Shown: positions 1 through 6,509, counted from the first letter of the stretch. The stretch: DNA of 9,254 nucleotides from an uncultured Christensenellaceae bacterium (GCA_905236495.1 CAJOPV010000045.1:1-9254); one strand, 5' to 3'. Numbers and translations: made by a program. The notes: generated by a model from the letters alone, not told the origin.

Positions 1-707
1 GCCATGCGCTCCAGAAGATCGGGGAAGTATTTTCCCTCGCCCATCTCCGCGGCCATATCGGCGCAGACCTCCGGGATGCGCCCGTCTCCGGCGTGGGCCT
101 TGTAGGACACGAGCAGGTCGAGCTCGGAGTTCTCCTCGACCTCCACGCCGAGCTCGTACAGGCCCTTGATGGGGGCGTTGCAGGCGAAGAAATCCTGGGG
201 CCGGGGGCCGAAGGTGATGATCTTTAAGTTCTTGACGCCGATAATGGCCCGGGCCACGGGCACGAAATCGCCGATCATCTTGGCGATATCCGCCGCGGTG
301 CCCACGGGATATTCGGGAATATAGCCCTTCAGGTGCCGCATGCCCAGGTTGTAGGAGCAGTTCAGCATGCCGCAGTAGGCGTCGCCGCGCCCGTTGATCA
401 GGTCGCCGTCGCCCTCGGCAGCCGCCACGAACATGCAGGGGCCGTCAAAATTCTTGGCGATGAGGGTCTCGGGGGTCTCGGGGCCGAAGTTGCCCAGGAA
501 CACCACCAGCGCGTTGCACTCCGCCGCCTTCACGTCCGCCACGGCCTTGAGCATGTCCAATTCATTTTCCACGGTGACGGGGCATTCGTACAGGTCGCCT
601 TTGTAGGCCTTCTTGATGGCTTCCCGGCGGGCGATGGACAGCCCGATGGGGAAACAGTCGCGGGATACGGCGATGATGCCGAGCTTGACCTGGGGAATGT
701 TCTGCAT
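1..707 (-). CDS. L-fucose isomerase-like protein (COG2407-type), N-terminal half, cut by window edge
   Basis: The frame is open from ATG at 707-705 down to base 1, giving 235 residues with no stop, so the C-terminal part lies outside the window. Proteins of this family are usually around 450-500 residues, so about half is visible. The start is supported by an AGGGAGGAG ribosome site about 8 nt upstream. Features resembling the L-fucose/L-arabinose isomerase-like family are an N-terminal Rossmann-like strand (KLGIIAVSRDCFP, residues 8-20), a core strand with LVVFLGNFGPETP (67-79), a Gly/Asp/Asn-rich segment EGDGDLINGRGDAYCG (98-113), and ITFGPRPQDFF (164-174). Family members interconvert an aldose and its ketose (L-fucose/L-fuculose, D-arabinose/D-ribulose) with a divalent metal. 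The metal-binding residues of the family lie mainly in the C-terminal half, which is missing here, so isomerase activity cannot be confirmed. It is the third gene of the leftward operon, 38 nt after the DUF4867 gene. The substrate is unknown; the family assignment is from memory of conserved motifs. Confidence 0.78.
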   Translation of the reverse strand, partial: MQNIPQVKLGIIAVSRDCFPIGLSIARREAIKKAYKGDLYECPVTVENELDMLKAVADVKAAECNALVVFLGNFGPETPETLIAKNFDGPCMFVAAAEGDGDLINGRGDAYCGMLNCSYNLGMRHLKGYIPEYPVGTAADIAKMIGDFVPVARAIIGVKNLKIITFGPRPQDFFACNAPIKGLYELGVEVEENSELDLLVSYKAHAGDGRIPEVCADMAAEMGEGKYFPDLLERM

Positions 708-745
708 AGTTTTTCTCCTCCCTTAATTGGTTCCTTGGTGGTTAT

Positions 746-1393
746 TTATTGACGAAAAGGCACATCGGCGGCAATGTCGATGTTCACGCCTTTGAGTCCC
801 ACATACGCGCCGTCCGCGGCCTCGGCGGAATCGGCATGGGCCAGCAGCCACTTGTTCCGGGCCCAGAGCGCCCGATCCAGGGTATTTTTGCCCGTGCCGG
901 GGCGATAATCGGTGTTGGTGTCAAGGGGCAAGCCCACCAGCACCCGGAAGCCCTTTTCTTTCTCATTGTGGCAGGGGGCGTAATGCAAAGTGGTTGCATA
1001 CACCTCCACCAGCACGCCCTTGGGCACGAAGAAGGCCTTGACCTTTTCGGTGTCCAGCACGTCGTCCGCAATATCGTCCATTTTCGCCAGGAGGAGGATA
1101 AAATCCTCCGTGCCCAGGTTAAATTCGCTGTCCCGATGGTATTCCAGGCAATTCAATTTGGTATTGTGCCCGTTGCAGCAGCCCAGCTGGAAGGGCATGC
1201 CGCCGAACAGCGCCTCGCCCAGGGCTTCCGCCCCCGGCGCGGCGTGGAGAGAATCCACCTTGGGGAAATAGACGGTGCCTTCGGGGCAGGGGGTGGTATC
1301 CCGAAGAGCCTTGAGGACGCCGTCGGTGTCATAGCCCGTCACGATCCGCCCGTAGGGGGCGAAAGCCTTGTCGGTCACAGGGATGATCTGCAT
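746..1393 (-). CDS. DUF4867-like cupin-type protein (ureidoglycolate-lyase-like fold), function unknown
   Basis: This is a complete 215-residue protein with no signal peptide or membrane segment, so it is probably cytoplasmic. ATG at 1393 is preceded by AAAGGAG at about 9 nt spacing. I recognise it as resembling the DUF4867 family, which is related to ureidoglycolate lyase and cupin-type folds; this is from recall, not a search. Residues that could form a cupin metal or substrate site are H76 (in GCCNGHNTK), E84, H86 and E90 (in LEYHRDSEF), and H137 (in TTLHYAPCH). The run from FILLLAKMDD to FFVPKGVLVEVYATTLHYAPC looks like paired beta strands ending in the usual cupin Pro-Gly-type turn. It sits between a xylulokinase (28 nt before it) and a fucose-isomerase-like gene (38 nt after it), so a role in the same sugar pathway is likely: isomerase, epimerase, mutarotase or lyase. 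None of these can be chosen from sequence alone. Confidence 0.75.
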   Translation of the reverse strand: MQIIPVTDKAFAPYGRIVTGYDTDGVLKALRDTTPCPEGTVYFPKVDSLHAAPGAEALGEALFGGMPFQLGCCNGHNTKLNCLEYHRDSEFNLGTEDFILLLAKMDDIADDVLDTEKVKAFFVPKGVLVEVYATTLHYAPCHNEKEKGFRVLVGLPLDTNTDYRPGTGKNTLDRALWARNKWLLAHADSAEAADGAYVGLKGVNIDIAADVPFRQ

Positions 1394-1421
1394 GATGATA
1401 CGCTCCTTTCCGCGATTGGGA

Positions 1422-2948
1422 TTACAGGTTTGCCAGGGTGTGGAAGGATTCCTTCAAAGCGGGGTACAGCTTCTGGTACAGGTCGAAATAGGGCTCATAA
1501 GCCGCGTGGCGCTTTTCATCCGGCAGCAGCGGATCGGATTCCTTGAGGATCTGATCGCAGGCGGAGGGCACGTCCTTGTAAATGCCTGCGCCGACCCCCG
1601 CCAGGATGGCGGCGCCCAGGGCGGGGCCCTCGGTGTTTTGCAGGATGGAGACGGGCATGCCGTACATATCCGCCATCATCTGCCGCCAGAAGGGGGATTT
1701 GGCGCCGCCGCCGCAGGCCAGCATGGCCTCGGGGGCCACGTGCATGCCCCGGAGCACGTTCAGGTTATGCCACTGGGAATACATGACGCCCTCCATCACG
1801 CTGCGGACGATATCCTGCCGGGTGTGCATGGCGCTAAGGCCTATGAAGGCGCCCCGGGATTCCGGGTCCAGAATGGGGCTGCGCTCGCCCATGAGGTAGG
1901 GCAGGTAAATGAGGCGGTTGGCCCCGATGGGGCTCTTGTCCGCCTCCTGGTTCATCAGCACGTAGCTGTCGGTGCCCATATCCTTGGCGACCTGGATCTC
2001 CGCCTGGAAGAAGGTATCCCGGCACCACTTGAGGGAAAGGCCCGCCGCCAGCCCCACGCCCATGACGACGTAGCCCCCCGGCACGGCGGAGCAGAAGGTG
2101 TGCACCCGGCCCGCAGGGTCGATCTGCACGGAATCGGAATGGGCGAAAATGACGCCGGAGGTGCCGATGGTGGTGAAGGCCTTGCCCTCCCGCACCACGC
2201 CCGTGCCGATGGCGGCAGCCATATTGTCTCCGGCCCCGGCAGCCACGGGCATGCCGGCCTTGAGGCCCGTGAGCTTCGCGGCCTCCTGGGTGATATATCC
2301 CGCCACGTCGCAGCTTTCCACCAGGGGCGGCAGCATGCGCATATCCAGGCCGATCTTTTCGCAGATTTCCTGGCTCCAGCAGCGGTTTGGCACGTCCAGC
2401 AAATTGGTGCCGCTGGCGTCGCTCATTTCCATGTGATAAACGCCGGTTAGCTTCAAGCGCACGTAATCCTTGGGCAGCTGGATATGCCGCGCCTTTTCCC
2501 AGATCTCGGGCTGATGGCGGCGCACCCACAGGACCTTTCCGGCGGTAAAGCCCGTCAGCGCCGGGTTGGCGGCAATCTGGATCAGATGCTCCCGTCCTCC
2601 TACCAGGCGGGTGAATTCGTCGCATTCCTCGATGGTGCGGTTATCGCACCAGATGATGGACCGGCCCAGGGCGTTTCCGTTATCGTCGGTGAGCACCAGG
2701 CCGTGCATCTGCCCGGACAGGCTCAGGCCCGCGATGTCCCCGGCATCCACGCCGCTTTTCTCGATCACCGTGCGGATGGTGGTGACGGCGGCCTGCCACC
2801 AATCCTCCGGCTCCTGCTCCGCCCAGCCGTTTTTGGGCTGGTACAGGGGATATTCCACCGACGCGGAGGCGATGGAATTGCCGTGGATATCGAACAGGAC
2901 GGTTTTGGTGCCCGATGTGCCAAGATCTACGCCAAGCAGGTATTTCAT
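1422..2948 (-). CDS. xylB: Xylulokinase (FGGY carbohydrate kinase)
   Basis: This 508-residue FGGY kinase would phosphorylate D-xylulose (or a related ketopentose) with ATP to give the 5-phosphate feeding the pentose phosphate pathway. The length matches xylulokinases (about 480-510). Visible motifs are the N-terminal phosphate-binding loop GVDLGTSGTKTVLFD (6-20); the substrate-contacting SGQMHG (78-83), typical of XylB; GAGDNMAAAIGTG (238-250) with D241 as the probable catalytic base; TTIGTSGV (259-266); LMGERSPI followed by DPESRGAFIG (352-370); and the C-terminal nucleotide-site segment CGGGAKSPFWRQMMAD (412-427) followed by EGPALGAAILA (440-450). The frame extends upstream to 3026, but the ATG at 2948 is the start: it begins the conserved MKYLLGVDLG, has AAGGAG about 8 nt upstream, and the extension would run into the promoter. 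It is the first gene of the leftward operon. Ketose specificity (xylulose versus ribulose or another sugar) is inferred from the QMHG motif and overall resemblance; the isomerase-like partner suggests it may act on a different ketose. Confidence 0.93.
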   Translation of the reverse strand: MKYLLGVDLGTSGTKTVLFDIHGNSIASASVEYPLYQPKNGWAEQEPEDWWQAAVTTIRTVIEKSGVDAGDIAGLSLSGQMHGLVLTDDNGNALGRSIIWCDNRTIEECDEFTRLVGGREHLIQIAANPALTGFTAGKVLWVRRHQPEIWEKARHIQLPKDYVRLKLTGVYHMEMSDASGTNLLDVPNRCWSQEICEKIGLDMRMLPPLVESCDVAGYITQEAAKLTGLKAGMPVAAGAGDNMAAAIGTGVVREGKAFTTIGTSGVIFAHSDSVQIDPAGRVHTFCSAVPGGYVVMGVGLAAGLSLKWCRDTFFQAEIQVAKDMGTDSYVLMNQEADKSPIGANRLIYLPYLMGERSPILDPESRGAFIGLSAMHTRQDIVRSVMEGVMYSQWHNLNVLRGMHVAPEAMLACGGGAKSPFWRQMMADMYGMPVSILQNTEGPALGAAILAGVGAGIYKDVPSACDQILKESDPLLPDEKRHAAYEPYFDLYQKLYPALKESFHTLANL

Positions 2949-2997
2949 AGCAGTGTCTCCTTCATTGGGAAAATGTGTAGTTCGCGTATATATACCC

Positions 2998-3026
2998 ATT
3001 GTAGCGGAAACGGCGGAAAAATGCAA
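2998..3026 (-). promoter_or_regulatory. Predicted sigma-A promoter of the xylB operon
   Basis: On the minus strand, TTGCAT (3026-3021) and TACAAT (3003-2998) are separated by exactly 17 nt. The -10 matches consensus at 5 of 6 positions and the -35 at 3 of 6. Transcription would begin near 2991 and give a 5' leader of about 45 nt. The start would fall on the perfect 10-bp palindrome GTATATATAC (2986-2995), which could be an operator or simply an AT-rich melting region. Confidence 0.6.
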
Positions 3027-3041
3027 GGACGCGGCATAACA

Positions 3042-3073
3042 ATTTGTGCGATTTTTGCGCGTTTTTTTGCGCG
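3042..3073. repeat. T-tract/GCG short direct repeats in the divergent promoter region
   Basis: Two copies of TTTTTGCGCG occur at 3052-3061 and 3064-3073, spaced 12 bp, and a degenerate third copy TTTGTGCG lies at 3043-3050. They sit between the two divergent promoters, just upstream of both, where a regulator or an intrinsic bend could influence both directions. They may equally be low-complexity sequence; no known operator consensus was recognised. Confidence 0.35.
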
Positions 3074-3089
3074 GTCATTGTCACAGGCG

Positions 3090-3105
3090 CCCGCTTGACG
3101 GCGGG
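3090..3105. promoter_or_regulatory. Short GC inverted repeat upstream of the araM -10 (possible operator)
   Basis: CCCGC (3090-3094) and GCGGG (3101-3105) form a perfect 5-bp inverted repeat around the 6-nt centre TTGACG. The repeat ends directly against the extended -10 element of the rightward gene, so a protein bound there would contact or block RNA polymerase. It is short and could occur by chance in GC-rich DNA. Confidence 0.3.
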
Positions 3106-3114
3106 TGATATAAT
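3106..3114 (+). promoter_or_regulatory. Predicted extended -10 promoter of the araM/egsA gene
   Basis: The sequence TGATATAAT has a perfect TATAAT (3109-3114) preceded by the TG of an extended -10 motif at 3106-3107. No good -35 lies 16-18 nt upstream (that position reads GC-rich), as is often tolerated with an extended -10. Transcription would start near 3121, about 28 nt before the start codon. Confidence 0.65.
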
Positions 3115-3148
3115 ACAAATATGAAAAAATGCAGGGAGGAATGCCACC

Positions 3149-4516
3149 ATGCCCGATTTTGACTCGATGCCTGTGGAAGCGCTGATCCGAAAGGAAGGGT
3201 TCGGCTGTTCCTGCGGAAAGCACCACTTTTGCGCCCTGGATTACCTGGGGGTGGGCCCCGGGAAAATCCGGGAAGTGGGGAAAATGGTGCGGGCCATGGG
3301 GTGCGTCAAGCCCTTCCTGGTCTGCGATCAGAACACCTGGGAGGCCGCGGGGCGGCAAACGGACGAATTGCTGACCCGGGACGGCATCGCCCACGTCAAT
3401 TACATCATCCCCTGCGCCGGGCAGAAAATCGCCCCGGCGGAATGGGAGACAGGAAGCTGCCTGATGCATTTCGACCCCGCCTGCGATTTGATCCTGGGGG
3501 TGGGCAGCGGCGTCATCAACGATATCTGCAAGGTGCTGGGCAACGCGCTGCGGCTGAAAAGCGCCATCGTGGGCACCGCCCCGTCCATGGACGGCTACGC
3601 CTCCAACGCCTCCTCCATGGAGATTAACCACGTGAAAATCACCCTGTTCAACCGGGCTCCCAAGGGGATTTTGCTGGATACGGATATCCTGGCGAAGGCC
3701 CCCATGCGCATGCTGTGGGCCGGGCTGGGGGATATGGCGGCGAAATATATCGCCCTGTGCGAATGGCGCATGAGCCACCTGGTGACGGGGGAGTATTACT
3801 GCGAGGACGTGGCGAAGCTGATGCGCAGCGCCCTGAACAAGGTGATGGACGCGGCGGACGGCGTATCGGGCCGGGATCCCGCCGCCATCCAGGCCATCGC
3901 CGAGGGGCTGGTGGTCAGCGGCATCGCCATGGCCTACGCGGAGATTTCCCGCCCGGCCTCCGGCCTGGAGCATTATTTCTCCCACATGTGGGAAATGATG
4001 GCCCTGGAGCGGGGAGAGCCCTACGACCTGCACGGCATCCAGGTGGGCATCGGCACGGTGCTGACGCTGAAAATGTACCGAAAATTCCGGCAGATCAGGC
4101 CGGACCGGGCGCGGGCGGAGGCCTACTGGCGGGATATGACGGAAGAAAAATGGCGCAGCCAGATCGAGCGGATTTTCGGGAAAACCGCCTCGGAAATCAT
4201 CGAAATGGAGCGCAAGGCCCAGAAAAACGACCGGGCGGGCCACGAAAAACGGCTGGAAAACATCCTGAAAAACTGGGACGCCATCCAGCGGGCCGTTTCG
4301 GAGGAGCTGCCGGAGGAGGAGAGCCTCCGGGCGCTGATGGAGAAAACGGGCATGCCCACCCGGCCCTCCGATATCGGCATTTCGGTGGAGGATACGGTGA
4401 ACGCCTTCATCGGGGCCCGGGACGCCCGGAACAAATACATGTCCTGCTCTCTTTTGTGGGATCTGGGGCTGACGGAGGAATTTGCGGCGTATCTGAAAGA
4501 AGTTGCCGAAGAATAA
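3149..4516 (+). CDS. araM: sn-Glycerol-1-phosphate dehydrogenase, AraM/EgsA type
   Basis: This 455-residue cytoplasmic enzyme belongs to the iron-containing alcohol dehydrogenase/dehydroquinate synthase superfamily. Characterised AraM (EgsA) of Bacillus subtilis reduces dihydroxyacetone phosphate with NAD(P)H to sn-glycerol-1-phosphate. Visible motifs are the nucleotide-binding DLILGVGSGVINDICKV (113-129), the signature TAPSMDGYASNASSM (143-157), and three probable metal ligands: D195 (AGLGDMAAKY), H275 (SGLEHYFSHMWE) and H295 (YDLHGIQVGIGT). The N terminus carries a Cys/His cluster, CSCGKHHFC (20-28). The C-terminal third (about 311-455) is helical and charged, and the protein is longer than the roughly 390-400 residues I recall for B. 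subtilis AraM. ATG at 3149 follows GGGAGGA at about 10 nt spacing. The gene appears monocistronic, with its own promoter and a terminator directly after it. It lies between a pentose-kinase operon and a sugar transporter operon, echoing araM's place in the B. subtilis arabinose operon. A different polyol or sugar phosphate substrate remains possible. Confidence 0.9.
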   Translation: MPDFDSMPVEALIRKEGFGCSCGKHHFCALDYLGVGPGKIREVGKMVRAMGCVKPFLVCDQNTWEAAGRQTDELLTRDGIAHVNYIIPCAGQKIAPAEWETGSCLMHFDPACDLILGVGSGVINDICKVLGNALRLKSAIVGTAPSMDGYASNASSMEINHVKITLFNRAPKGILLDTDILAKAPMRMLWAGLGDMAAKYIALCEWRMSHLVTGEYYCEDVAKLMRSALNKVMDAADGVSGRDPAAIQAIAEGLVVSGIAMAYAEISRPASGLEHYFSHMWEMMALERGEPYDLHGIQVGIGTVLTLKMYRKFRQIRPDRARAEAYWRDMTEEKWRSQIERIFGKTASEIIEMERKAQKNDRAGHEKRLENILKNWDAIQRAVSEELPEEESLRALMEKTGMPTRPSDIGISVEDTVNAFIGARDARNKYMSCSLLWDLGLTEEFAAYLKEVAEE

Positions 4517-4524
4517 CGGAAAGA

Positions 4525-4558
4525 CGCGGAAGGAGCGGATCCTTTCGCGTTTTTGTTT
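4525..4558 (+). terminator. Rho-independent terminator of the araM/egsA gene
   Basis: A 10-bp stem pairs 4525-4534 (CGCGGAAGGA) with 4540-4549 (TCCTTTCGCG), with one G-U pair and a 5-nt loop GCGGA. It is followed by TTTTTGTTT at 4550-4558. It begins 8 nt after the TAA stop. On the opposite strand there is no T tract, so it should work only for rightward transcripts. Confidence 0.88.
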
Positions 4559-4586
4559 GACAAAGGGGCCGGTGAAAAGGTATAAT
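4557..4586 (+). promoter_or_regulatory. Strong sigma-A promoter of the transport operon
   Basis: A perfect -35 TTGACA (4557-4562) and a perfect -10 TATAAT (4581-4586) are separated by 18 nt. Transcription would start near 4593, leaving a leader of about 190 nt before the first gene. The -35 overlaps the T tract of the preceding terminator. Confidence 0.82.
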
Positions 4587-4592
4587 AACCGT

Positions 4593-4781
4593 GAAAAGAA
4601 CAAACGCACGGAGGCCAGCGCCCCGAACCTGAAAGACAAGGCATGGAAATTCTGTGCAAAACTTGTCTGTTTTCTCCATCTGAGAAATGATTTTTGGTAT
4701 GTACGATTTTCCTTTGGCCCGATATAATAAAACTGATAATTCAGCAGGATCGGGGCCTCTGCGCTGCCGGGAGGTGGGGCG
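4593..4781 (+). promoter_or_regulatory. Structured 5' leader of the transport operon, unknown class
   Basis: This 189-nt stretch is untranslated as far as I can see. It holds a perfect 7-bp inverted repeat, AGACAAG (4634-4640) with CTTGTCT (4662-4668), extendable inside by GCAT (4641-4644) with GTGC (4654-4657). A second perfect 6-bp repeat, TTTCTC (4671-4676) with GAGAAA (4682-4687) around a 5-nt loop, is followed shortly by TTTTT at 4691-4695. A smaller GC-rich hairpin with one bulge may form near 4609-4625. A second TATAAT lies at 4723-4728 without a convincing -35 and could be a weaker internal promoter. No known riboswitch or T-box consensus was recognised. The repeats may act as RNA (attenuator-like) or as DNA operators. 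Confidence 0.45.
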
Positions 4782-5390
4782 ATGAAAGGGCAGCTTTCTT
4801 ACCGTCAGTACAGGCGCATCGACCTGACGCTGTTCGCGGTGATGCTGCTGGTATTTGAGAGCGTGATCGTTATGGCGGCGGTGCGCTGGTTCCCCGGGGA
4901 GCCGTATATGGTATCGGTGACGCCGGTGATCGCTGCCATCGTGATGATGCGGTGGGGCTCCTGGGCGGCGATTCACGCTTTTCTTGGCGGGGCGGCGCTG
5001 TGCCTGATATCCGGCGCGGGGAAAAGCCAGCCCATCCTGTACGCGGTCTATTGCCTGGGGAATCTGGGGTGCCTCGCGGGGCTGATCCCGCTGAAAAAAT
5101 GGGGCGGGGAGGCCGTTAGAAACGATACGGCGAAAACGCTGATCTTTGGGGCGGCGGTGCTGCTGGGGATGCTGACAGGCCGGGCTCTGGTTTCCCTGGC
5201 GCTCATCCGAAATACCGGGGCTATCGTATTTTATTTTACGCCGGAAGCGGTGACGCTGCTTTTTACTCTGGTGCTCATGTGGATCGTGCGGCGCATCGAC
5301 GGCCTGTTTGAAAATCAGGATCATTATTTGAAACGTGTTCATCAGCAGATGCTTCAGGAAGATGCTGAGGAAAAAGGGGGATTCCAATGA
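4782..5390 (+). CDS. Six-TM integral membrane protein of unknown function, coupled to the sugar ABC permease
   Basis: This 202-residue protein starts at ATG 4782, with GGGAGG 7 nt upstream. Six hydrophobic segments are visible at about 14-34, 42-57, 58-77, 84-104, 118-141 and 147-169. They are followed by a polar, charged tail (170-202) that is probably cytoplasmic, with RRIDGLFENQDHYLKRVHQ at 170-188. There is no signal peptide beyond TM1, no ABC permease EAA loop and no enzyme motif that I recognise. Its size and six-TM layout resemble the substrate-binding S components of ECF transporters, but no diagnostic motif was seen. Its stop codon overlaps the start of the next permease gene in ATGA (5387-5390), which implies translational coupling and similar production of the two proteins. 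I infer an accessory role in the ABC importer or a partner membrane function. Confidence 0.85.
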   Translation: MKGQLSYRQYRRIDLTLFAVMLLVFESVIVMAAVRWFPGEPYMVSVTPVIAAIVMMRWGSWAAIHAFLGGAALCLISGAGKSQPILYAVYCLGNLGCLAGLIPLKKWGGEAVRNDTAKTLIFGAAVLLGMLTGRALVSLALIRNTGAIVFYFTPEAVTLLFTLVLMWIVRRIDGLFENQDHYLKRVHQQMLQEDAEEKGGFQ

Positions 5391-6493
5391 AAGTCAAAGG
5401 GGCGGATTATCTGGTCTTTGACAAGGAAAGCGGCGTCTGGCGGGAAAACCCGGAGCAGGCGGTGCGGGACGAGGTGGAAAAGCACTACTGGAAACACGTA
5501 GGGCGCACCATCCTCAAGGACTGGCGGCTGTATCTGATGCTGGTCCCCATGCTGCTGGTGTTTTTGTTCTGGCGTTATTTCCCCATGTACGAGCTGCTTC
5601 GTTCCTTCAAGGTGGATGGCAGCGACGCGGTGCCGGTGGCGGAATGGGCCTACAAGGGCTTTGCCAATTTTAGGGCGCTGCTCATGGGCACCGGGTCCAA
5701 CGCCACCCTTTCCCAGGATTTCTGGGCGGCCCTGCGCAACACCTTCCTGCTCAGCTTCTATGGGCTGTGCTTCGGCTTCCCCATGCCCATCATCCTGGCC
5801 CTGTTCTTTAACGAGATCCGCTCCAACGGCGTGCGGAGCATCCTGCAGGTGCTGACCTATCTTCCCAAGTTCATGTCCACCGTTATTATGACCTCCCTGG
5901 TGGTGATGCTGGTGAAGGGGGCCACCTCCACCGGCAACCTCACCGCCCCTCCCGGCGTGATCTCCCAGCTTTTGACCCACCTGGGCCTGATCTCTCAGGA
6001 TGCCGCCAACGCGGGGCTGCTCCGCAGCGCCCAGTATTTCCGGGCCATATACCAGGTCAGCGGCATTTGGGAAACGGCGGGGTATGACAGCATCGTGTTC
6101 TTCGCCGCCATCATCGCCATATCGCCCACCAGCTATGAGGCCGCCCAGATCGACGGGGCGGGCAAATGGGCCCAGATGCGCTACGTGGTGCTGCCCAGCA
6201 TCCTTTCCACCATCGTCATCATGCTCATCACCCGCATCGGCTCCATGCTGAGCATCGGCTATGAAAAGGTGATCCTGCTCACCAACAATCTATCCAAGGA
6301 TCAGGGCGACGTGCTCACCACCGCCCAGGTGGTATCCACCTTCGCTTGGCAGACCAGCCAGTCCAGCGGCAGCGCCAAGGGCCAGCCCGGCATCGCCGCC
6401 GCCGCCGAAATGATGAATAACGTGGTGGGCATGCTGCTGGTGATCGGGGCCAACACCATCGCCCGCAAGGCATCCAACGTGTCGCTGTACTGA
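5387..6493 (+). CDS. Sugar ABC transporter permease, LplB-like (COG4209 type)
   Basis: This 368-residue inner-membrane permease of the CUT1 (carbohydrate uptake) class would form one half of the importer's channel. A cytoplasmic N-terminal segment of about 45 residues, charged and ending HYWKHVGRTILKDW, precedes TM1 (about 47-65). Further membrane segments lie near 115-142, 155-177, 235-250, 270-292 and 338-357. The EAA loop that docks the ATPase is clear: YEAAQIDGAGKWAQMRYVVLP (250-270). The protein ends ARKASNVSLY, similar to the usual LplB tail. The start overlaps the upstream membrane gene in ATGA. The second permease follows after 16 nt. No ATP-binding gene is in the window, as is common for LplB/YtcP/LplA-type systems that share an MsmX-like ATPase. 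Family relatives import oligosaccharides or plant polysaccharide fragments; the substrate here cannot be read. Confidence 0.94.
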   Translation: MKVKGADYLVFDKESGVWRENPEQAVRDEVEKHYWKHVGRTILKDWRLYLMLVPMLLVFLFWRYFPMYELLRSFKVDGSDAVPVAEWAYKGFANFRALLMGTGSNATLSQDFWAALRNTFLLSFYGLCFGFPMPIILALFFNEIRSNGVRSILQVLTYLPKFMSTVIMTSLVVMLVKGATSTGNLTAPPGVISQLLTHLGLISQDAANAGLLRSAQYFRAIYQVSGIWETAGYDSIVFFAAIIAISPTSYEAAQIDGAGKWAQMRYVVLPSILSTIVIMLITRIGSMLSIGYEKVILLTNNLSKDQGDVLTTAQVVSTFAWQTSQSSGSAKGQPGIAAAAEMMNNVVGMLLVIGANTIARKASNVSLY

Positions 6494-6509
6494 GGGGAGG
6501 AGAAAATAG

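Noticed and set aside
749..2450. Long plus-strand open frames opposite the DUF4867 and xylB genes
   Set aside because: Their translations are compositional shadows of the real minus-strand genes, with no family motifs.
2996..3014. A catabolite-control (cre)-like element around TTGTAGCGGAAACGG on the plus strand
   Set aside because: The spacing between the TG and the AGCG core is one base short of the cre consensus and the right half does not match well.
3095..3114. TTGACG (3095-3100) as the -35 partner of TATAAT (3109-3114)
   Set aside because: The spacer is only 8 nt, far too short for sigma-A; the extended -10 TG is the better explanation.
3121..3162. A 13-codon upstream open frame starting at the ATG at 3121
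   Set aside because: It has no room for a ribosome site because transcription probably starts at about 3121, and its composition is uninformative; probably chance.
2945..4639. A 564-residue open frame on the minus strand opposite the araM gene
   Set aside because: It is His/Arg/Pro/Gly-rich low-information sequence, antisense to a well-supported enzyme, and it spans a terminator, two promoters and the divergent intergenic region.
4503..4727. A 74-codon plus-strand open frame over the araM end and the intergenic region
   Set aside because: It runs through the terminator, the promoter and the hairpins, has no ribosome site, and resembles no known protein.
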